A DNA stretch of 64,000 bases from Prillingera fragicola (taxonomy: Eukaryota; Basidiomycota; Tremellomycetes; Trichosporonales; Trichosporonaceae). Positions 22,671 to 33,766 of this stretch are shown piece by piece (the stretch's first letter is position 1; every line of letters begins with the position of its first letter). The stretch is from NCBI GenBank assembly GCA_002335605.1, contig BEDY01000007.1, positions 682,001 through 746,000 of the forward strand. Direction: 5' to 3'. Below the pieces are notes generated by a model that was not told the origin of the DNA, searched no databases, and was given only the letters and a program-made list of their open reading frames with translations. Made by a program: the position numbers and the translations under genes.

Positions 22671-25039
22671 ATGGACGACCGTGTGCCGGGCATCCCCTTC
22701 TCGACCGAGGACATGGAACGCCAGCGCCTCGAAACAACTCTCGACCAGGACATGTCCTCTCTCTCCTTGTTCAACTCGAACACCGCAGCCAGCTCTAGCT
22801 TTTCTTCCATCTCTACAATCGGCGTCGGCCGCTCCGCTGCCGTTCACCCCGCCGTTGCTCAAGCACACGCCTTTGATCACGACGAGTATCCCCGTTTCCC
22901 GCACAGTATTGCCGACGACACGCCGCGCGCGGGCAGGCATGGACAGAGTTTCGCGCGGACGGAGAGTACGGGGGTCGGGTACTCGCCGGCGAGTACGGCC
23001 GGTCACCATGTCTCTGCTGCGACGCTCGGCGCTGGCGTCTTCAAGAGGCCGTCCGGACCTGTTCGTCCCGACAGGACTGGCGACGACTTTGACCCGGACC
23101 GCAGTTTGGGGAATCTCGTGACGGAGCTGCAGAGGGCTATGGATGACGAGGTGTGTAGCTAACATGGATGGTTGGTGCGGATGGTCGTGGCTGACACTTT
23201 GCTCAGCGTTTCCCTGCGAAACCGGCATCACCCTTTGTTTCCCCTCGATCACAGCACTCGCCCTCGCCAGCGAGCTCGGCGCTTCCCAACTTGTCGTTGA
23301 CGCTGAGCCGCAATGACCCCCTCCCCTCACCACCAGCTTCGCGAACCGTTTCCTCCGCGTCGTCCAACTCGCACCAGCGCGTCGGCTCGGACGGAAACAG
23401 CCGCCTCCCGAGCCGCAGCACCCGTCCGGCCCTTGGCGAGACAAGCAGGCACAACAACCAGTATCAGCCTCCCCCGGCGTCGACGCACAAGAAACGCACA
23501 AAGGCCAACGATACTCTGGACATCACTGGCCTCACAGCCCTACTGGCCACTCCGGCCAAGGGCAGGCAGTACGAGGACCTCGACAAGAATGGCGGTGGCG
23601 ATACAGCCGGGTCGACTATACCCCAGACGTTGGCAACGTTGCATGCGCGGTTGAGGGCGCTTGAGACCGAGAACAGCGTCAGTCGCCGCCGTGTGCGCGA
23701 GCTTGAGGGAGAGGTTGAACGGGCCAAGGAGGAGGTTGAGCGTGCGCAGCGAGGAAGGGATTCTACTCTGCGCGAGGTCATTGGGGAAAAGAGCGGTATG
23801 TTGGCTCGGGGAGGTGTTTTGACATGTGCTAATGGCGCAGTTCTTGAGGAGCTTGTTGCTCGCCTTCGTGCTGAGCTTGCTCGCGTGACTCTCGAGTTGG
23901 AGCAGAACAAGGCACTCGTCGCAGAACTCCGCGCGGCCTCCAAGGGACCTCCCTCGCCCGTCCGCCCAAACCGTTCGGTGCATGACGACATCTCTTCGCT
24001 GAGGCGAGAGGTGGAGCGTCTTGGTCGAGAAGTCTCGCGCCTGAACGCTTTCGCCGAGCAGGGGCTTCTCCAGCGGACGCGCGCACGCGAGGAGCGTTCG
24101 ATGCGCGTCAGCAGCGACGAGGAAGCAGCTCCAGAACGTACTCGCAAAGAGGGCCGCTCGGTGCGTATCACTGAGGACGCGCTTCCCTCGCAGCTGCGCC
24201 AAGGTATCCACGCCGCGGCCGCCGTCAACGCCACACTCCTCCCTCCCAGCGCCAAGCCCCGCACGCGTGTCGCATACGTCGAGTCCGAGACCGACGGCGA
24301 GACCTCTCCCACCCCCGCATCACGCACCGCCTCGCGCACATCGCGCCACTCCAACTCGCCCCGTCTTCCCTTCTCACCCGTCGCAGGCGGTAACCTCTCG
24401 CCCCTCCCCTCCCCCGCCCACTCCGGCACCTCAACTCGCAGCGAGAAGTCGCGCCGTCGCCGGCGGGCCATCGCCGAAGGCCCTGACTCGCCCTTCCCCT
24501 CGATCCGCCCCGAGGACGAGCAGGAGTTCTTTTCCCCCGCGCCGGCTCGCCGCTTACGGTCGCCTCTCGCGCCTCCTCGTGAGCCCACGCGTGTGCGTGA
24601 GGCACCGCGCACCGACGCACCCCTCGACTCTGTCCGCACCATCCTACGTAACGGGGGCGTCCCGCCGCAGACCGTTCTCGCCCGCATCATCCGCGAGCTC
24701 GAGGATGATTTTAGCCACTACAAGGCAATCTACGTCGAGCTCGCCGACCAGTACAAGGTCCTCGATGCTGCTTCTGCCGTCACCAAGCGCCACGTCTTGG
24801 CCGAGCACCTGAAGGAGGTCATTGACTCGCTGGAACAAAAGGCCGACCAGATTGCCGCGCTCTACTCTCTCCTTGACGTCAACGACCGCCCTGCTGCGCC
24901 GGTGGAGAAGAGGCCACAGCCGAAGAAGAGCGTCAACGACCTCTGGCGTGCCGTCCGCGACGCGTTGGGGGACGACGCCGCGCGCCGCCTCGAGGCCGAC
25001 GGCTTGTTTCGTACAGGAAGGCGGACTGTGAGCGCCTAA
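22671..25039 (+). CDS. Spindle-pole/MTOC protein with Cep57-type domain (Ppc89-like)
   Basis: Exons are 22671-23150, 23207-23795 and 23841-25039 (755 aa). The C-terminal region (about residues 625-705) contains RIIRELEDDFSHYKAIY, VELADQYKVLD and EQKADQIAALYSLLD. This pattern is characteristic of the Cep57 microtubule-binding domain family, found in fission yeast Ppc89 at the spindle pole body. Upstream are coiled coils, near residues 290-345 (ARLRALETENSVSRRRVREL) and 370-440, set in long Ser/Pro/Arg-rich disorder. The predicted role is anchoring or organising microtubules at the spindle pole body. The 45-nt second intron has no stop and is a multiple of three, so retention would insert 15 residues. 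Confidence 0.75.
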
Positions 25040-26023
25040 CCCACGTTGTTCTCAGTGTTTGTTCTGTTCTTTTTTGCCTGTCAGCGCTGGGGGGTTGAGC
25101 GCGTAGTGATGACTGTTTCACGATTGTAGATGTGGGTGCTTGTGGAGTGCTGATGTACGTCGAATATTGCATGCTTGTTTCTAGGCTGGGACTGCTGACG
25201 CACCCGACAATCGGCCAATTCGGGATGTCTAGCGATATGCCTTTGGCCGTAGTTCACACTTTCGCTTGTCACAGTATACAGGCTCAAAGACAACGTGGCA
25301 ATGCCAGCACGCGTACCGCCCATCTGCACGGAGATGCGGGACGCAGAGCGCTGCAGGAGCAGTGTCAGGTTGCTACCGCGCGATATCAAGGCTTACCACC
25401 GCGATTGGCCCCTGCTGCACTGCCAGAGCACCAGCGGATAAAGTCTTCTACCCCCATGCGAGGACACGAGGATGGGGTGTGGGCAGTGCTAGTGATTAGG
25501 ACGTGACGAGGAGGCTGGTTTTTTTGAAACGTTGGCAGCTGCCGAAAGTAGGCCGTGATGGTGAGTGCAGTGAGTGGTGTGCATGGTGCTCGGTGCTTGC
25601 AGAACGCATATGTCGTGCGTTGGGCGTGTATTCAAGATAGACATGTAGGTCATCAGTGTGTGCGGCTGATGGCTGAAGAAGAGTGGCAAAGGAGTATACC
25701 AATAATTGTTTAATTCTGGTAATTACTTGTGCTCACCGCGTCCATCGGCCACCGCAGGAGTGGAAATGCATAGGTTGTAGTTATCTTGAGAGGGAATCTT
25801 GCATTCATCAAAGTGTGGCTGGATGGGTTGCATGCATGCAATTACATGCAGGCCTGGCCCTCGACGTTACATCAGTCTCAGATAATAAATCATTGATGTG
25901 ACCCGCAAACTGTCGTTGTCTTGTCCGCGAGAGATGTATAAATCAGAGCTTCTCTCGACCTTGCTTCTCTTCACACAAACTCATCAACTCAGAATCTTCT
26001 CAAGACCCCCAGAAGTCTACAAG
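25040..26023. other. intergenic, no gene seen
   Basis: About 1 kb without a supportable gene. The distal end carries a TATA box for the Gag-like gene and a CT-rich leader. Confidence 0.5.
25937..25942 (+). promoter_or_regulatory. TATA box
   Basis: TATAAA lies 82 bp upstream of the Gag-domain gene start at 26024 and is followed by a pyrimidine-rich leader with CACACAAAC. Spacing fits a core promoter, which suggests this Gag-like gene is expressed from its own promoter. Confidence 0.5.
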
Positions 26024-27125
26024 ATGTCTGACATGTGCACCGCCCTTACCAAGTTTGAGGCTCCAGCCTCAGGCCACCCAATCGAGAACCCTCCTCGCCC
26101 CATGCTCACGGGTCCAGCCGACTATGCCGACTGGTACACTGCCATCCACGAGAGCTTTGACCTTGCCAAGCTCGAAGAGGAGGACATGGAGATTGACAAC
26201 AACTACGTATACTACGAGATTCTCAAGACACTTTCAGACGAGATCCGCGAGGCAGCTTCAAACTCGTGCGGATCGCCTTGCGGGATCATGTTCTTCTGCC
26301 GCCGCTACGCGACCTCCAATGCTGAACGCATGGCCATCTGGGAGAAGATTAACCGGCTCAAGCTCCCCGCTGTCGCCAACGCACTGCGTGTTGCCAAGTA
26401 TGTCCTCGAGCTTGACCCCCTCATGGCCGAGCTGCTCGATCACGGCGTGCACATCAACGATGACATCAAGGTCGGCATCCTCTCGGGAGCCGTTGGAGGC
26501 TCCAAGCTTTCGCAGCTGTATGGCGAGGATCTGAGTGAGATTTCTGGTATTCCGGATTATGATGCGTGAGTAACGTCGAGCTGAAGGGATTCTAACAAGC
26601 AGAATTGTCAAAAAGGCAAACGATCTTGTCAGTGCCATACCTGCGAGTCCGACGAAGCCCAAGCGCGAGGCCGAGCCTCAGCTTGCGGTCAACATGCCGC
26701 CCCTTGTCACTCGCTCAGCCGCGCGCGGCGAATCGAGGACCTCATCGTCGTCCAGCAAGGCCACTTCCAAGACCGACAATTCTCCCACCGCCTCCAAGCT
26801 CGAGAGCGCCACTAAAATCGGCGTGGAGTCCACTCCTGCTTCGGTTCCCGAGCTCACGCCCACGGGAACCTCGTCCAGCAGCACCGAGGTTGACTCACCC
26901 GAGCCGCTCTCGCCTCTGTCCTCAAAGAAGCGCAAGATTGACGAGCCTGCCAACAATCAAACTGCCGAGGGCTCTGCTCCCGACGCTATGGACACTGACG
27001 AGCTTAGTCCTAAGCAAGATCGTTCAGTCTCGTCTTCGCTCTCGCCCGCTCCCCCCTCCGAGTCTGGGGCTGAGTTCCGGAAGATTGAAGCAATCTCGTC
27101 TCCCAAGCGTGTGCTTCGCTTCTAA
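26024..27125 (+). CDS. Gag-domain (copia-type) protein, intact, possibly domesticated
   Basis: Exons are 26024-26565 and 26603-27125 (354 aa). The N-terminal half matches the copia Gag/UBN2 plan: LTGPADYADW with Trp37, ILKTLSDEIREAAS, a Trp-containing IWEKINRLKLPAVANAL, KYVLELDPLMAELLDHGV and INDDIKVGILSGAVGG. The C-terminal half is Ser/Thr/Pro/Glu-rich disorder with a probable nuclear signal SSKKRKIDEP. No zinc knuckle, protease, integrase or reverse transcriptase adjoins it, and no long terminal repeats are evident. A 37-nt intron with the branch TCTAACA and a TATA box argue for a host-like gene. It is a clear paralogue of the broken gene at 432. Its function is unknown; a free-standing domesticated gag is inference. 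Confidence 0.75.
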
Positions 27126-27198
27126 GGCCTTTAGCAAAAAGTCTACTTCATGTTGCTGCTGCGTTTTGATATGAATATATTGTTTGACAAAAAAAAAT

Positions 27199-27293
27199 CG
27201 ACACCAGCAAGATTCGAACATGCGCTCCCGAAGGAAATTGATACACTATTAATCAATAGTAGTCAATCGCGATAACCACTCCGCCATAGTGCC
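27199..27293 (-). tRNA. tRNA-Ser, intron-containing, anticodon ACU by position
   Basis: The class II fold reads 27293 to 27199. The acceptor GGCACTA pairs with TGGTGTC, allowing two G-U pairs, and the discriminator is G, a tRNA-Ser identity element. The D stem is GCG/CGC. The anticodon stem ATTGA/TCAAT is perfect. A 14-nt intron (27256-27243) follows position 37, and there is a long variable arm TCC-TTCG-GGA. The T stem GCATG/CTTGC has one T-T mismatch. Positions 34-36 (27260-27258) read ACT, where GCT is usual for the AGY serine tRNA. A run of seven Ts follows as Pol III terminator. The mismatch and odd anticodon leave open a decaying copy. Confidence 0.75.
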
Positions 27294-27679
27294 TTGTTTT
27301 ATTTGTTGAGAAGTGCGCCTTTGGCGTCCGAGACACACTGATCCACACGGCGTGAGTTGGCGGATCATGCTGCGAAGCGTCTCACATCAGCGCTTCAAGC
27401 TTCAGTGCGAGCATTGTCCGATGTATGATGCATACTACCAATGTGGACATCCTTACTTACATGCAAACCAGGCCAGTAGTGAGACGGGTGAATCAAAAGC
27501 ACAAACCCACTTCATGTGGCCAATTGTTTACGTAATAACAACCTTAGCTGCGGCAAATGCGAGTGGAGGTCGAGTCGCCGGGGCCGATGCTCTCCGTGGG
27601 TGCTGAATCATCCCTCGTTCGACATTTGCTGCTCTTGTTATTCTGCATCTCAACTTACTAGCACAGAGAGACAGTCACC
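27294..27679. other. intergenic, no gene seen
   Basis: This stretch lies between the tRNA and CCS1. A 97-codon frame here is rich in His/Cys/Tyr without family resemblance, and I treat it as chance. Confidence 0.4.
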
Positions 27680-28711
27680 ATGGTCCTTGCTACCTCTGCT
27701 TTCAAGGTGCGCATCTTGCGGCTGGTAAAATGCCGGTTCTCAACCTCCATCAACGGCTGACACAGCAGACCGAGTTTGCGGTCGACATGACCTGCCAAAG
27801 TGTGCGTTGCGCCATTTATGACTACTCGAGTTACTCGAGTCACACGACAACTAACTGGCTTGCAGTGCGTTAGCGCCGTCAAGGGAGCTCTCCAGGACAT
27901 TCCCGGTAGGTAGCACGTCGCCATCCCACCCACGCCACCAGTCAACGCCAGCTGACAACCCAGGCATCGAGCGCTTTGACATCGAGCTGGAGAACAAGCG
28001 CGTCACCATCACTGGCAAGAGTGAGCCCTCCCCAGATCCGAACCCTATTAGCACTGACGTTCAGCTCCCCCCTCCCAGCTCCTCGCCGCCCTCAAGAGCA
28101 CCGAACGTCAAGTCCTTGTCCGCGGCGCGAGCTCAGCCGACCCCTCCCTCCCCTCTCAAGCAGCAATCTCAATCCTAGAGTCCCCTGTTCCCCTTCTTTC
28201 CCAGGCCTCTCGCTTGGAGCCAGGAGCAGCCGCTGCAGCCGTAAAGGAGCTCCCGGGGATGAACGAGGACGAGTTTTCGCAAAAAGTCTTTGGAATCGCG
28301 CGCCTAGTCCAAATCGCCCCCAAATCAATCCTCATCGACTTGACAGTCCGGCTGCCGACCACCCCCTCACAGGCCGTGCAGGACGCCTACCGCGTGTATG
28401 TGTCGGCGACGGGCAACGTTGTCGACCCGCCGCGTACGACTGGGGCGTCGTGGCTTGACCTCGGCAAGGTTACGCCGGACAGGCAGGGGTTTGCGGACCT
28501 GTTCCGCGAGGTGGATGGCGAGCTTTGGGAGTGGATTGGCCGGGCTTGTGTTGTTGAGCGGGAGGGTGCTGCAAAGGAGAATGAGGAGGGAGGTGTGTTT
28601 GCTGGTGTCGTTGCGCGGTCTGCGGGCGCTTGGGGCAATGAGAAGACGGTTTGCGCTTGTTCGGGAAGGACCATGTGGGAGGAGGGACGCGAGATGGATG
28701 CCAAGATGTAG
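27680..28711 (+). CDS. CCS1: Copper chaperone for superoxide dismutase (Ccs1)
   Basis: Ccs1 loads copper into Cu/Zn-SOD and forms its disulfide. Five exons give 267 aa: 27680-27706, 27769-27801, 27866-27905, 27964-28020 and 28065-28711. Domain I is a heavy-metal-associated fold with the copper site MTCQSC (Cys18, Cys21). Domain II resembles SOD but has degenerate ligands, with WLDLGKVTPDRQG and the WIGRACVVE segment typical of Ccs. Domain III carries the essential CxC in VCACSGRTMWEEGREM near the C-terminus. Four introns of 44-64 nt crowd the first 70 codons, and each exon junction keeps the metal-binding fold in frame. The protein is expected in cytosol and mitochondrial intermembrane space. 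Confidence 0.92.
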
Positions 28712-29705
28712 GTTTGGTTGGAGTATAGCATGGTCATGCATTGGTACGAAGAATGACGCGACTGAAGAGAGCGGGGCCAGAGCCAGAGAGGGAAGTGGAC
28801 CGCTCGGCAACTCCGTGCATGTATACATGGGAATGGTGTATTCGGCGCATGGACGCTGTACAGGCATGCTCGAATGGACCCACCGACACGCAGTGCAGCA
28901 TGGCTCGCTACGTTGCAACGACGCAACAAGCTAACTGAAGAATAAGAGCAACCGGCCTGAACAACCGGAACGAACAACACAGGACCGAGTCGACGTCACC
29001 GACCGCACACCTCTGTCCCCCATTTCTGACTTCTCCATCCAGCTCTACTCCTCACGCAGCCCTTCGCGCTCGGCACTGATAATCCTGACGCTTGGAACAA
29101 GTCAACGGACGCGGTGATGAGTCTGCGGTGACAGTCCCCAGACCCGTCCCACATCCTCACCACACGCTCCTGCACATGGTCCTTATCCTCCAGCGTCCTC
29201 CCGCATTGATGCAGCTCACGCTCCGGGCGACAGTGGTGGAGAGAGCGAGACCGTGCGCACCCGGGATGATGCCCACTCTTTCGACCACGGAGAACCCTGC
29301 TCGACGCATTTCCACCCGACCGCACGCACGCATCCCTACCAACCACCCTAGTCTCCCACACACAGTACATGACCTCGCAGACCGTTACAGCGCCCGTGCT
29401 CGCCAGAGCAACCAGGCGCACGCTCCGATGTTAACCGGCTGGCGACCCTCGCCACGTGCCTGGCTGTTTGGTAGCTCGCGGTTTTTGTCGGCGTAGAGGA
29501 CTCATGTTAGTACGCCCACTCGGTGTCGCCGATAGTAGCAGTGAAATGCAGGCCGATGCATGTTGCCTGGATATTTGGTTTGTAAATCTGTGTTGCGGCT
29601 ACGCGCTGGTGTGCCGGTTAAAAAATGGGGAGCGCGGCCCCCGGATTCATTAGCTTGTTGTGGTCGCTCTCTCAGCCACTGCGTGACATTTCATCTAGAA
29701 TCCCC
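28712..29705. other. intergenic between convergent genes
   Basis: About 1 kb between CCS1 and COX6, which are convergent. I see no gene on either strand. Confidence 0.5.
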
Positions 29706-30318
29706 TTAGAGGTTGTAAAGCTGCTCCTTGGTCTCAATGCCTGATGTAGGTGTCAGCTGTGCACGCTGCATGCCACAGGGGTGGGGTGATACTCACCAAG
29801 CTCGTCAATGATGGGCTTGAGCTCGGCGACGTAAGCCTCGTACTGGCCCTTGTTCTCGACCTTCTCCTTGACACCCTCGAGGACGCGGACGGCGGTGGCG
29901 TAGTCGTTGACCTTGCGCGAGGCACGGAGGGCGGCCTCAATGACCTCGGTGGAGGGGACGAGGTCGTAGGCAAAGCAGTTGTTGAGGCCACGCTGGAGCT
30001 CAAAGAGGTCGCCGACCTGGTGGAAGAACTCGCGGTAGCGAGCGTTGAAGGCCTCGTACGACTCCTCGGCCTGGTGCGACGAGTAGCGGACCGCTGGGGG
30101 GTTAGTATGTGCTTGCTAATGGAAGCCATGTGCAGCTCGCTACTCTGCGCCGGACGGTCGCCAACCCCGGGTCGTTCGGGGCAAGGCGGGCCATGCGCCG
30201 AGAGACGGACGCAGAGGGATTGGCAGTGGGATTTGCGCTCACCGGTGAAAGCAGCGGGGCGGGCGGCCTGGGCCAGAGGTGCGCGGGCACGGAGGGCGAC
30301 ACGGGCGATGGAGAGCAT
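29706..30318 (-). CDS. COX6: Cytochrome c oxidase subunit 6 (mammalian subunit Va type)
   Basis: This is a nuclear-encoded matrix-side subunit of complex IV. Exons run 30318-30243, 30093-29797 and 29740-29706 (135 aa). Residues 1-27 are an Arg/Ala-rich presequence (MLSIARVALRARAPLAQ). The mature part begins near YSSHQAEESYEAFNARY. It contains HQVGDLFELQRGLNNCFAYDL in overlapping short motifs (LQRGLNN, FAYDLVPS), EAALRASRKVNDYATAVRVL and the C-terminal KPIIDELGIETKEQLYN, all hallmarks of the Cox6/Va family. The intron after the presequence is 149 nt, longer than usual here. Confidence 0.95.
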
Positions 30319-31472
30319 AGTTGTTCTGGGAGCGGGTGACGGCGGGAGGGGTATGAGTGGTGAGTGGAGAGGAAGCGAGAAGGAGCGACGACGGGTTGGG
30401 TCGGACGCCAACGACATGATTCGACAGCATCGTTTTGGTGAGGAGGGAGAAAATAGAAAAAAAGGTTGGGGAAATATTATTCATTACAAATGTTTTGTAA
30501 TACTCATTAGAAAGTTGCTAATAGACTACGGAGCCAACCGCCCAGGGCGGAGGACAAGAACAAGAACAAAAGGGAAGAACCACGAGTGCATGCATGTCCT
30601 GACCATTCTCTTGTCAGTCTCCTCCCTTTGCTGCTCCTAGGCGGGTGTCTCGCTTGCGACTCTTGACATGTCAGCAGGCAAGCCTCCTCAAACAGCCAGG
30701 GACGGACACGGCGTCGGAGCTCGAGCACGCAGCTCGGTACGCAGCCTAAGGCTCGGCTCCTCTTGCTTCTCCTATGCCATCGCATACCACTCTCGGCTCG
30801 TTGCACGGCCAGTGCGCTGCTGCGCCTGCACTACTGCCTCTTGCCCCGCTTCTGCTCAATGGCACTCGAAGCTCGGTGTCGCTCTTGGCCACTGAGACCA
30901 AAGTGTGGGCGATCCTTACTGCTCCCGGTGTGATCGTCGTGATCCGCGGATCCGCGCTGTGCTTGGATTTCCAGTGATACACCTCCTTTCTGGACTAGGA
31001 GCTGAGCACTACTGCCTTGAGCCTCTGCTGCAGACGCTCTGGGTCGAGGTCGGTGCCTCGCAGCTTGCAGTACGGACCAGAACACCTGCAACACCCTACC
31101 CTACCCTGGCGCTGTAAACACCAGCCACGGGTCACAAATATACATATTGATTAGGATTTGCCCTACTGTGATAAGAGTGCTAATTAGCCAAAAATTCTAA
31201 TTAAATATATGAGGGGAATATTTAAGAAAATCTGGGGTCCCTAACCTGGTAGGCGCCCGTTCACCTTTCCAGGCCTATTATCACTGATAGGCGCGGGGAG
31301 TGTATTCCACGTCATTACTGTAATCTTATCAGCCGTGCCAAGTAGTTGTTGACGACTTGTGACAAGTCACTTCTCTGGCCTGTTACCATCTCTTGCAACA
31401 CGACCACCAACAGCAGAAAACGCCGTCAACGTCTCTTCTACGACCGCACTGCACTGGCCACGCCGGGTGGCC
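30319..31472. other. intergenic with an AT-rich island
   Basis: No gene was found in 1.15 kb. From about 31125 to 31330 the sequence turns strongly AT-rich (ATTCTAATTAAATATATG and similar), against GC-rich surroundings. It includes a small hairpin CCTAT-tatcactg-ATAGG near 31274-31291. This lies directly upstream of the PD-(D/E)XK-like gene. Confidence 0.5.
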
Positions 31473-33237
31473 ATGGATTCACTTCCACCACCTGGATTTT
31501 ACCGGGCGACGGGTTCCGATCCTTTGTCTTCCACGTCCTCGACTTTCAATCCGCCACCACAGCCCAATGTGCTTCAGCTCTTGTCGCCCACCGCCTCTTA
31601 CATCTTCAGCCTCCTGCCCGCCGGTCTACCACTAGTTATCACACCGCCCTTCAACGCGGTCACAGACACCGCCCCGGAACGCATGCAAATCAGGGAAATC
31701 AATTTCGAGAACGAGGGAGAATACGGTGCTCACATTGGCGATCTCATTAGCCACATTCACACCAACAGGATCCCTCCAGGCGATGCTTTTGTCTACAAGA
31801 AAAAGATGTCGCAGTCCATTTTATGGCTGAGGGACTTTGACCTGAAGACGACCTTTTTGGGATCCACGGCGTATCATGACATTCCTGGTGTGATCGAGTA
31901 TCAAGATCAGACAACCGTTGAGAATTTGGCCAACAGCGCCTCTGTGAGCATGCTTGGTTGCCCTGTCTCTGAATCTGTGGGCTGATGTACAGGCTGCAAC
32001 GTCGCGTAAGCTCGGTTCCACAAAGCCGGACAACGTGCTCGTCACAAGGGTTCCTGGGCGTGAACGCTATGTATATCACATTCTCGAGTACAAGTACTCG
32101 AGCGTGCAAGACCCCCAATACCGCGCAAATGACCTGAATTGGCTACGCCGTGAAGGCACTTATCAAACGATGTGGTACCTATACATCGCTAGCCAGTCCC
32201 CGCGCTTTCGTCGTCGGCAGGGTACCGTCCTTATCAACAATCGATACATGCCCCTTGCAGTGCATGCAGATGGGTCAATTCTTGCCCAAGGCCGCGACAC
32301 ATTGCCCGAGACTGGCATCGAATGTTCGGTTCAAGAGCTTGACGACAATGCCGAGTTCTGGAGCACCAATTTTGGCACTTCGCTGGTGGACGCCGAGGGC
32401 GCGGAACAATTTTTTGCTTCTATTCAAGCATCACTCTTTCACGCCGCCATCGACGACATTATATCCCCAGCCGCACAGACTCGCCTTCTGCATGCTGAAA
32501 GGGTCAGGCTCAACTCGGCTCCGAATGCCATGGCTTTGATCATGAAGAAGAAGAATGAAATACACGCCGGGCACGAGACTGTGGTAAAGGCATCGCAGAG
32601 CAAGTCTGCAGCCGGCGGGGCGGGTGGTCGTAGTGACAACATGGGAGGGGGCTCTGGGAGCTCCGGTGGGGCGGCTGGGGCGAATGCTGGACGTGATGGC
32701 GGGCCGGCTGGAGGGGGGACAGGCGGAGGACAGGGACGGGCAAGCACTGGGGGTGCTGACCGTCGTGCCCCCGCTGGAGGCCGGCGTGGTCGAGGCAGAG
32801 ACAGTCGCGAGAGTCTCTCGAATGAAGGTCCGGATTCCATCGCCAGCAATGACCTCGACTCTGGAAGCGATGCTGCCAACGCCATGGAGGGCATGAACAC
32901 AGAGGACGAGGACCGTGAGCGTACCACATTGAGTTACGCTAACCGAGCAGCTCTGCTCGATGTCGAGTGGTTCCGGCAACATCTCGTACGTGCCAACGTC
33001 AAGGTACGCCTCGTTCCGCCCTCTGTAATGCGGTCCGTCTCCACGCAGATCCAGCTCGACGGGGAAGGCGGCAACTTCAGTACTTTGGCTGCCGGCAACA
33101 TGTCACCCCTCTCGCCTGTCTCACAGCTCACTCTGCGCACTCCACCCTCGCCTACTCGCGCAGATACACCTGGCCATGGTGGGGTACCGAAGGCAATCTC
33201 ACCCCCTCGTTTCACGCTCTCCCGTGAGGTGTTTTAG
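31473..33237 (+). CDS. Unknown protein with PD-(D/E)XK-like motif and glycine-rich region
   Basis: Exons are 31473-31943 and 31993-33237 (571 aa); an in-frame ATG at 31359 could add 38 residues. I do not recognise a named family. Residues 168-192 read KPDNVLV...HILEYKY, which fits the D-(x)n-E-x-K core of PD-(D/E)XK nucleases (Asp170, Glu189, Lys191) with the usual beta-strand spacing. The segment before is a globular alpha/beta region. Residues after about 345 are low complexity: a Gly/Ala/Ser-rich block with RGRGRDSRES, acidic Ser, and a Ser/Pro tail. Nuclease activity is a motif-based guess. Many fungal proteins of this kind are lineage-specific and associated with accessory DNA, and the AT-rich flank agrees with that. 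Confidence 0.6.
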
Positions 33238-33766
33238 CACTGCCCAGACCGTACGATTTCGCCGGTGATCCCGATTACTGGTCATGTCCACTATGACCAT
33301 TCCAGAAGTATCAAGTTGATGCCGCCACGGCATGCCCGCAACCTGCCTCTTGCTGGTATAGTTCTAGTATGTGTGAAGTCCAGGACGGCCGACTTTGAAG
33401 TGTTGTGCAGAGGCAGAGGGACAGAGGACGAGACCTCGGCTTTATGAGTTGGAGCGTTAGCCCGAGCGAGGAGCAGATAGAGAACACGTTGTACAGAGCC
33501 ATGCAGAATAGGGCTACCTCTTTGTACACAGCTGATGCAATCTACATCACCAAGAGCGCACAACAACATTGAGCGGAGCAAAGTCCGCTGCCGCCCCGGC
33601 GCACCGGACCGGTTCTCCGCGGCAAAAGCAGGCTCTCCTGTCCCCATCAACATGAACTTGAACTTTACCTCTCCAGCTGCGTTTTCTGTTCTGCTCCTTA
33701 CTCCTCATCCTAGTCTTGCCTGTTGCCACTCTTTAAATCTCTTACACCATTGTATCATCCGCCGCC
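33238..33766. other. intergenic, no gene seen
   Basis: About 530 bp without a supportable gene. The last 60 bp form a CT-rich leader for gluconokinase. Confidence 0.5.

Noticed and set aside
28996..29421. 141-codon minus-strand frame
   Set aside because: No motif, a start in poor context and composition typical of noncoding GC-rich DNA.
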